From: Bacteroidaceae bacterium
Lineage (GTDB): Bacteria > Bacteroidota > Bacteroidia > Bacteroidales > Bacteroidaceae
Direction of reading: 5' to 3'
Length of the DNA stretch: 40,901 nt
Assembly (NCBI GenBank): GCA_024693505.1
Contig: JAILKU010000157.1
Coordinates: forward strand, 1-40,901
The notes under the pieces are model-generated. The model was not told the origin of the DNA. It saw nothing but the letters and a program-made list of their open reading frames with translations, and did no database searches. Below, piece by piece: positions 37,226 to 40,901 of the stretch. How positions within the stretch are numbered: position 1 is the stretch's first letter; each line of letters opens with the position of its first letter. The position numbers and the translations under genes were made by a program.

Positions 37226-37257
37226 AAAAAAAGCAAGCTCCCTTGTACCCGGCTTGC
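37226..37257 (-). terminator. Terminator-like hairpin between tRNA-Tyr and tRNA-Gly
   Basis: On the minus strand GCAAGC and GCTTGC enclose a 13-nt loop and are followed directly by TTTTTTT. It would separate the tRNA-Thr(TGT)/tRNA-Tyr transcript from tRNA-Gly/tRNA-Thr(GGT)/tuf, or act as an attenuator. Confidence 0.7.
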
Positions 37258-37285
37258 CGAAACTCCGCAAAACTCTCTTGAGTTG

Positions 37286-37368
37286 TGGGTGCTGATGGAT
37301 TCGAACCACCGAAGTCGAAAGACAGCAGATTTACAGTCTGCCCCATTTGGCCACTCTGGAAAACACCC
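37286..37368 (-). tRNA. tRNA-Tyr (GTA)
   Basis: An 83-nt class II tRNA with a long variable arm. Acceptor GGGTGTT pairs with AGCACCC (one G-T); the anticodon loop CTGTAAA gives GTA; the T-loop is TTCGAAT; the discriminator is A. Confidence 0.95.
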
Positions 37369-37377
37369 TTATGTCTG

Positions 37378-37400
37378 CCGGTTTTCACCGGACTTTTTTT
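37378..37400 (+). terminator. Plus-strand terminator-like hairpin
   Basis: CCGGT-TTTC-ACCGG is followed by ACTTTTTTT when read on the plus strand. No plus-strand gene lies nearby. On the minus strand it is a GAAA-tetraloop hairpin between tRNA-Thr(TGT) and tRNA-Tyr. Confidence 0.5.
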
Positions 37401-37404
37401 CTTT

Positions 37405-37490
37405 GGCTTTCGCCTATCCGAGCCTTACAACTCAATTGGCTTTCGCCTATCCGAGCCTTACAACTCAATTGGCTTTCTCCTATCCGAGCC
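37405..37490 (-). repeat. 33-nt tandem repeat touching the tRNA-Thr 3' end
   Basis: Two identical 33-nt units (37405-37437, 37438-37470) and a 20-nt third unit (37471-37490, one mismatch) lie between tRNA-Tyr and tRNA-Thr(TGT). The third unit runs into the tRNA, so its GAGCC covers the discriminator and the last three acceptor bases. Confidence 0.88.
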
Positions 37491-37560
37491 TCTTGTCGGA
37501 TTCGAACCAACGACCCCGAGATTACAAATCACGTGCTCTGGCCAACTGAGCTAAAGAGGC
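37487..37560 (-). tRNA. tRNA-Thr (TGT)
   Basis: A 74-nt cloverleaf. Acceptor GCCTCTT pairs with AAGAGGC; the anticodon loop TTTGTAA gives TGT; the T-loop is TTCGAAT. It is the first tRNA of the cluster, about 50 nt after the predicted transcription start. Confidence 0.95.
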
Positions 37561-37568
37561 TTTTCTTA

Positions 37569-37644
37569 GCAGCCGTCCTCTTTTCAGATTTACGACCTGT
37601 TGGAAAACGGCTGCAAAGGTAAGCATTATTTTTGAATTACCAAA
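37569..37644 (-). promoter_or_regulatory. Promoter and leader hairpin of the tRNA/tuf cluster
   Basis: On the minus strand TTTG (37641-37644) and TACCTTTG (37614-37621) are 19 bp apart, a consensus promoter. In the leader ACGGCTGC and GCAGCCGT (37607-37614 and 37569-37576) can form an 8-bp stem just before tRNA-Thr(TGT). This may be the main promoter for the cluster down to tuf or further. Confidence 0.75.
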
Positions 37645-37661
37645 ACTTTTCGCGTTTTTTT

Positions 37662-37961
37662 TTAGTAATTTCTCAATTTTTCTTTGAATTTCTGCAGTTG
37701 AGCCCGCATAGAGTCGATGCAGAGGTCGGTTCCCTCCTCAAACGTGTCACACGTTTTCTCTACAAACAATGTGCTCCCAGGGACGCCTACACTCAGGCTC
37801 ACTTCCTTGTTCTGGGCGGTTGCAGGCTTCACAACTTTTAATTGCACCTCAACTTTCTGTATGTCTTCAAATGTTTTCTCCAACTTGGCGACCTTCTTTT
37901 CGATGAACGCCTGTAACTTCTCGGTAGCGTCGAAATGAATCGACTGAATCTTAATTTCCAT
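37662..37961 (-). CDS. hpf: Ribosome hibernation promoting factor, short form
   Basis: This 99-residue protein contains the whole S30AE/RaiA-HPF fold: MEIKIQSIHFDATEKLQAFI, then KLEKTFEDIQKVEVQLKVV and the basic terminal helix. It binds the decoding site of idle ribosomes and protects them in stationary phase. The long-form C-terminal dimerisation domain is absent. It follows the tyrosine recombinase gene after 37 bp. It is unusual in this window for having a strong Shine-Dalgarno: AGGAGGT (37966-37972 on the minus strand) 4 nt before the ATG. Confidence 0.94.
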   Translation of the reverse strand: MEIKIQSIHFDATEKLQAFIEKKVAKLEKTFEDIQKVEVQLKVVKPATAQNKEVSLSVGVPGSTLFVEKTCDTFEEGTDLCIDSMRAQLQKFKEKLRNY

Positions 37962-37973
37962 AGTTACCTCCTA
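37962..37973 (-). promoter_or_regulatory. Strong Shine-Dalgarno of hpf
   Basis: The minus strand reads TAGGAGGTAACT directly before the ATG, an extended match to the 16S anti-SD. I checked the starts of rpsU, tuf, rplK, rplA, rpoB and nagB and found nothing comparable. Confidence 0.8.
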
Positions 37974-37998
37974 TTTTTTTAATAGTTAATATATAAGG

Positions 37999-38874
37999 TT
38001 AAGCCCTTGGATGGGCATCTTTGTAAACTCGCTTCAGCTGCTCGAAGGTGGTGTGCGTGTAGATCTGCGTCGTACTCACACTCTCATGACCGAGCAGGTT
38101 CTTCACCTCCTCCAGGCTCGCACCGTGGTTCAGCATCGCAGTGGCGAAGGTGTGCCTCAGCACGTGGGGGGAACGCTTCTTCATCGTGGTCACCTCCGAT
38201 AGGTTGCTGCGTACGGCTTGGTAAACCTGCGTGCGGGTGATCCGACGACCCCGGTTCGTCAGCAGCAGCGCCTCCGAACTCTTCACCACCGTCTCATCCC
38301 TCATCTGCATATAGGCTACCAACTCGCGCTCCAGCTCGTCACCGAAGGGAATCACACGCTGCTTGTTGCGCTTACCAGTAACTTTCAGGCTGTGCTGGAC
38401 GAAATCTATGTCCTTGTCGTCAATCCCTATCAGCTCCGACAGACGGATGCCCGTCTCATAGAATAATATAAGGATTACGCGCGTGCGTACATTATCAAAT
38501 GTATCACCTTCAGGCTTGCTGTCAAGCAACTCGTCCATCTCACGCTCCCGCAGGAACTGCGGCAACGGCTTTGCCTTCTTGGGACCCGTCACCAAATGAG
38601 CAGGATCCTTCTCAACCAGCTTGCGGGAAAGAGCAAACCGATAGAACGAACGCAAAGATGACAGACAGGTGTTCACCGATGTAGCTTTCACCCCTCTGTC
38701 CATCATGCTTTCCATCCACCCGCGTATCATGTCAGCATCGGCTGTCACTAGCGAATGGCCTTCCAGTCCCCCTAAATACGTCTCGAAATCACGAAGACTC
38801 CGTTCGTAAACAGCTATAGTATGGACACTTGCGTTCCGTTCATAGCGTAGGTAGTTCAGGAACTGTTCTATCAT
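37999..38874 (-). CDS. xerC: Tyrosine recombinase, XerC/XerD type
   Basis: The 291-residue enzyme has the N-terminal SAM-like core-binding domain (residues 1-~90) and the catalytic domain with all expected residues: Arg144 (TGIRLSEL), Lys168 (TGKRNKQR), His237 and Arg240 (SPHVLRHTFA), His263 (LLGHESV) and Tyr272 (IYTH). Xer proteins resolve chromosome dimers at dif. The fixed position between rpsU and hpf in Bacteroidales supports a housekeeping role over a mobile-element integrase. Whether it is XerC or XerD cannot be decided here. Its promoter lies at 38903-38934. Confidence 0.93.
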   Translation of the reverse strand: MIEQFLNYLRYERNASVHTIAVYERSLRDFETYLGGLEGHSLVTADADMIRGWMESMMDRGVKATSVNTCLSSLRSFYRFALSRKLVEKDPAHLVTGPKKAKPLPQFLREREMDELLDSKPEGDTFDNVRTRVILILFYETGIRLSELIGIDDKDIDFVQHSLKVTGKRNKQRVIPFGDELERELVAYMQMRDETVVKSSEALLLTNRGRRITRTQVYQAVRSNLSEVTTMKKRSPHVLRHTFATAMLNHGASLEEVKNLLGHESVSTTQIYTHTTFEQLKRVYKDAHPRA

Positions 38875-38902
38875 TGTTTTCCCGTTTACTCGTTTCTGGC
38901 CA

Positions 38903-38934
38903 CGAATTTACGGAAATTATTCGAAACTACCAAA
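38903..38934 (-). promoter_or_regulatory. Promoter of the xerC-hpf unit
   Basis: On the minus strand TTTG (38931-38934) and TAAATTCG (38903-38910) are 20 bp apart; the -7 box has one mismatch. Predicted leader is about 25 nt. Confidence 0.6.
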
Positions 38935-38951
38935 TTTTTTAAGGAACTTTT

Positions 38952-39146
38952 TTATAATTCCTCTTCCGTGCGCAGTTTCTGTACGTAAATAGCGTGTTCC
39001 ATCTTCAGGCGCTTCAGCACAGAGGGCTTGTCAAACTGCTGGCGGCGACGGAGCTCCTTCACTACGCCGGTTTTCTCAAACTTTCTCTTAAACTTCTTGA
39101 GGGCCCTTTCAATGTTCTCGCCTTCCTTTACTGGTACAATAATCAT
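38952..39146 (-). CDS. rpsU: 30S ribosomal protein S21
   Basis: This 64-residue S21 begins MIIVPVKEGENIERALKKFK and ends in a basic helix. In Bacteroidetes, bS21 helps hide the 16S anti-Shine-Dalgarno sequence, which explains the rarity of SD-led genes. Its own start has no SD (the bases before ATG read GACAAAAAAG), unlike the SD-led rpsU reported in Flavobacteriales. The promoter is at 39213-39243, with a leader of about 60 nt. Confidence 0.98.
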   Translation of the reverse strand: MIIVPVKEGENIERALKKFKRKFEKTGVVKELRRRQQFDKPSVLKRLKMEHAIYVQKLRTEEEL

Positions 39147-39212
39147 CTTTTTTGTCTTAAATTTTTAATTGTTATACTTATGCTTCCGGACTGCTTGCCG
39201 AAAAAGCGGGTG

Positions 39213-39243
39213 CAAAGTTACAACTTATTTACCAAACTACCAA
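39213..39243 (-). promoter_or_regulatory. Promoter of rpsU
   Basis: On the minus strand TTG (39241-39243) and TAACTTTG (39213-39220) are 20 bp apart, matching the Bacteroidetes consensus. Confidence 0.7.
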
Positions 39244-39332
39244 GTTTTTAGCAAAAATTTTGCAAAAAAACACGTCCATTCTTTCTCTCACCTCTTTCCC
39301 AACAGCGATATAGTCTAATAATAATCCAGAAT

Positions 39333-39364
39333 CTTGCCTGGGAATGAGGCAACGGATAGGCAAG
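39333..39364. repeat. Hairpin at the left end of the repeat field
   Basis: CTTGCCT (39333-39339) and AGGCAAG (39358-39364) are exact inverted repeats around GGGAATGAGG-type sequence, which recurs at 39373 and 39735. Confidence 0.55.
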
Positions 39365-39398
39365 CATCGCTTGGGAATGAGGGGCCAGGGGTGAGGCT

Positions 39399-39792
39399 GA
39401 ATATCCCATAGATGGTTAAGATCTGTGTGAGATTATACTATTCCAAGGGAATATCCCATAGATGGTCAAGATCTGTGTGACTCTATAGACTACATTTCGC
39501 ACAATTCTCTAATTCTTGATTGTTCTGAGGCCAACTGGCCGACCCCATATATCCTTTGCTGGTCAAAGGTCCATCCAAATTCGTGTAATTAGTATAATTT
39601 GTAGTATAGAAAGATAATTCTCTAATTCTTGACAAATAATTCTCACAGATCTCACAGATCTCACAGATTTTTCTATTCCAAGGGAATATCCCATAGATGG
39701 TTAAGATCTGTGTGAGTCTTTTTCCCCTTCCCTTGGGAATGAGGGGCCAGGGGTGAGGCAGAATATCCCATAGATGGTTAAGATCTGTGTGA
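39399..39792. repeat. 32-nt motif present four times
   Basis: GAATATCCCATAGATGGTTA followed by AGATCTGTGTGA occurs at 39399-39430, 39449-39480 (one C for T), 39684-39715 and 39761-39792. Between copies 2 and 3, CTCACAGAT is repeated three times (about 39642-39669), in inverse orientation to the AGATCTGTGTGA end. Confidence 0.9.
39449..39632. repeat. 184-nt direct repeat, copy 1
   Basis: It begins GAATATCCCATAGATGG and ends AATTCTCTAATTCTTGA. It pairs base for base with 39761-39944 with about a dozen substitutions and no indels. Inside are GGCCAACTGGCC and the hairpin CCTTTG-CTGGT-CAAAGG (39553-39569). No reading frame is conserved through it. Confidence 0.92.
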
Positions 39793-39944
39793 CTCTAATG
39801 TCTACATTTCGTTCAATTCTCTAATTCTTGATTGTTCTGAGGCCAATTGGCCGACCCCATATATCCTTTGCTGGTCAAAGGTCCATCCAAATTCGTGTAA
39901 TTAGTGTAATTTGTAGTATAGAAAGAAAATTCTCTAATTCTTGA
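39761..39944. repeat. 184-nt direct repeat, copy 2
   Basis: The second copy lies 312 bp after copy 1. GGCCAATTGGCC here is a perfect 12-bp palindrome. The hairpin CCTTTG-CTGGT-CAAAGG lies at 39865-39881 and occurs a third time at 39956-39972, outside the repeat. Confidence 0.92.
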
Positions 39945-40006
39945 GTAAACATGACCCTTTGCTGGTCAAAGGTCAATCCGTTCAATCCGTTGTTTTAAAA
40001 ATACAA

Positions 40007-40099
40007 GTCTGTTCTTTTGTTATTCTGTCTTTATCCAGTTATTCTGTCTGTTCTTTTGTTATTCTGTCTGTTCTTCTGTTATTATGTCTAATTCTTGAT
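40007..40099. repeat. 20-nt tandem repeat (GTCTGTTCTTTTGTTATTCT)
   Basis: Units start at 40007, 40027 (19 nt, diverged), 40046 and 40066, with a partial unit at 40086 that merges into TCTAATTCTTGA, the fifth occurrence of that 12-mer in the field. A frame over it encodes only repetitive hydrophobic peptide and is not called. Confidence 0.85.
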
Positions 40100-40118
40100 G
40101 AGGCCATCAGCCGGCCTC
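40100..40118. repeat. Hairpin GAGGCC...GGCCTC
   Basis: GAGGCC (40100-40105) and GGCCTC (40113-40118) form a 6-bp stem with a 7-nt loop. It is related to the GAGGCCAA(C/T)TGGCC elements in the 184-nt repeats and closes the repeat field. Confidence 0.55.
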
Positions 40119-40179
40119 GCATTCTTTGGTCCTTGAATAGCCGATCATAGAGGTAAAATTCGACATTTTTAATCAATTA

Positions 40180-40211
40180 TTTGGATAATACAATAATTAA
40201 TTGTAAATTTG
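40180..40211 (+). promoter_or_regulatory. Consensus promoter of the small three-gene operon
   Basis: TTTG (40180-40183) and TAAATTTG (40204-40211) are 20 bp apart, with no mismatch to TTTG-N20-TAnnTTTG. The ATG of the first gene is 20 bp downstream, giving a leader of about 17 nt. Confidence 0.85.
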
Positions 40212-40231
40212 CACCGATTAAAAGAGCAAAC

Positions 40232-40387
40232 ATGGCAAATACAGAATACATCACCATTAAGAATGCATCCCGGAAAGTCTTGCAGCGTATGCGCCAGATT
40301 GGCATTGACAAGGCTCAGCGTCTTCAGGAGGTCCAGAAGCGCTGGGATGCTGGTGAGTACAAGAATGCTGATATCGTCCAGCTATAA
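40232..40387 (+). CDS. Small protein 1 of three-gene operon, unknown
   Basis: This 51-residue protein (MANTEYITIKNASRKVLQRM at the start) is rich in Lys, Arg and Gln and looks mostly helical. I do not recognise the family. The ATG at 40232 is chosen because it follows a perfect promoter; the frame is also open back to 40181, but that would start upstream of transcription. The next gene begins 3 bp after its stop. Size and charge would suit an antitoxin or a small nucleic-acid-binding protein, but this is only a guess. Confidence 0.65.
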   Translation: MANTEYITIKNASRKVLQRMRQIGIDKAQRLQEVQKRWDAGEYKNADIVQL

Positions 40388-40390
40388 TCT

Positions 40391-40609
40391 ATGGAAGACT
40401 TTGTCCGGATTTTCAGGTCATCAACTGGTGACGTGTATCACATAGCATTGTCTGACGACCACGGCGTTCTTTCATCAGAAGCTGTTGAATCACTTAACGA
40501 TGTAGTTGTCGTTGGCATTGAGCTTCGCCGTTTAGAGGGGAGCAATTCAACCGGCCAAGAAGTACTCTCTGCCATTGAGAGAACAATGAATATAGAAGCC
40601 GGCTATTGA
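40391..40609 (+). CDS. Small protein 2 of three-gene operon, unknown
   Basis: The 72-residue acidic product starts MEDFVRIFRSSTGDVYHIAL. Predicted character is beta strands at the N-terminus (VRIFRSSTGDVYHIALSDD), a central DVVVVGIELRRLEG strand and a C-terminal helix (GQEVLSAIERTMNIEA). Not recognised. It starts 3 bp after gene 1 and ends 1 bp before gene 3, so translation of the three is likely coupled. Confidence 0.65.
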   Translation: MEDFVRIFRSSTGDVYHIALSDDHGVLSSEAVESLNDVVVVGIELRRLEGSNSTGQEVLSAIERTMNIEAGY

Positions 40610-40610
40610 T

Positions 40611-40796
40611 ATGATGTTTCAAAGATATACTCAGCAGCATGGCATGACGGATGTTTGTTTGTCAGTCGTTGAGATCAATGGCATTAATGAGAAGTACTAT
40701 TTCCATGTAATCTACCAGGAAGTCCACTCATTGCTCGCATCCATGATAAGCCAGGACCTAACCCGCATTGCAGGGGTAGCCAATGCAACTGACTGA
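40611..40796 (+). CDS. Small protein 3 of three-gene operon, unknown
   Basis: This 61-residue protein starts MMFQRYTQQHGMTDVCLSVV; the second ATG (40614) is also possible. It has beta-like stretches (VCLSVVEINGINEKYYFHVI) and a C-terminal helix (EVHSLLASMISQDLTRIAGV). Not recognised. It lies 1 bp after gene 2, and its 3' end lies inside a terminator-like hairpin (40779-40816), suggesting it is the last gene. Confidence 0.6.
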   Translation: MMFQRYTQQHGMTDVCLSVVEINGINEKYYFHVIYQEVHSLLASMISQDLTRIAGVANATD

Positions 40797-40816
40797 TTTT
40801 CAGCGTTGGCTTTTTT
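40779..40816 (+). terminator. Terminator candidate of the small operon
   Basis: GCCAATGC (40779-40786) and GCGTTGGC (40803-40810) pair over 8 bp with one G-T, followed by TTTTTT. The left arm is within the last codons of gene 3. Confidence 0.65.
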
Positions 40817-40901
40817 CGGGAGGTATCTTTGGAGGCCCTACAAACTTTCTGGTCCCCATAGGATGTGGTGTAATGTCCAGCAGGCTATAGATTCTGGCCA
40901 G
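40800..40901 (-). CDS. Possible C-terminal end of a convergent gene (partial)
   Basis: From the right edge a minus-strand frame is open for 33 codons to a TGA at 40800-40802, ending KFVGPPKIPPEKSQR. It could be the tail of a gene beyond the window, but 33 open codons can occur by chance, and it overlaps the terminator candidate. Confidence 0.25.
   Translation of the reverse strand: MARIYSLLDITPHPMGTRKFVGPPKIPPEKSQR

Noticed and set aside
37999..38874. Tyrosine recombinase as the integrase of a mobile element
   Set aside because: It lies in the conserved rpsU-hpf context with XerC/D length and full catalytic set; no attachment sites or cargo genes surround it.
39333..40118. Repeat field as a CRISPR array
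   Set aside because: Repeats are of mixed length (12, 20, 32, 184 nt) with irregular spacing, the spacers themselves are repeated, and no cas gene is in the window.
39941..40150. 69-codon plus-strand frame over the 20-nt tandem repeat
   Set aside because: The hydrophobic repeats (VCSFVILS) result from translating the DNA repeat; there is no promoter match and it ends before the real promoter of the small operon.

Overview
The window comes from a Bacteroidales bacterium, most likely Prevotellaceae-like; the genus cannot be settled from sequence alone. The evidence is the gene order rpsU - xerC-like - hpf - tRNA genes - tuf - tRNA-Trp - secE - nusG - rplKAJL - rpoBC, lipoprotein fasciclin genes, a BspA-type leucine-rich-repeat surface protein, a GH92/GH38 mannosidase pair, promoters that fit the Bacteroidetes pattern TTTG-N19/20-TAnnTTTG, and an almost complete lack of Shine-Dalgarno sequences. 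By eye the informational cluster (24.3-39.1 kb) is less G+C-rich than the flanking genes.

Layout. 1-3525: 5' part of a BspA-like surface protein gene that runs off the left edge. 3619-4549: a membrane protein and a winged-helix regulator, overlapping by 11 bp. 4550-5211: intergenic block of repeats and hairpins. 5212-6003: nagB, preceded by a run of strong stem-loops (6079-6262). 6307-9641: a two-gene unit of a membrane protein and a propeller-type protein with a CxxCH haem motif. 9863-14664: two-gene mannosidase operon (GH38-like, then GH92). 14764-15907: divergently transcribed short methyltransferase-like protein and PduO-type cobalamin adenosyltransferase. 15927-16811: CDF metal transporter. 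17074-19131: ABC ATPase, permease and YtrA-like GntR regulator, with a palindrome at the predicted transcription start. 19132-19589: small tandem repeats and a strong terminator. 19590-24181: two FAS1 lipoprotein genes, roughly 90% identical, from a tandem duplication. 24381-38874: transcription/translation cluster with five tRNAs. 38952-39146: rpsU. 39260-40160: non-coding array of direct repeats, including two 184-nt copies without indels. 40232-40796: tight operon of three very small unrecognised proteins with its own promoter and a possible terminator.

How the genes fit together. The right half is the core expression machinery. The left half is typical gut Bacteroidales accessory content: surface adhesion (LRR, FAS1), host-glycan use (mannosidases, amino-sugar deaminase), metal and cofactor handling, and a self-regulated ABC exporter. 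The least explained pieces are the small three-gene operon and the repeat field beside it, the haem-motif propeller/membrane protein pair, the degenerate methyltransferase, and the RNA-like folds upstream of nagB. No CRISPR array, IS element or intact prophage is visible.
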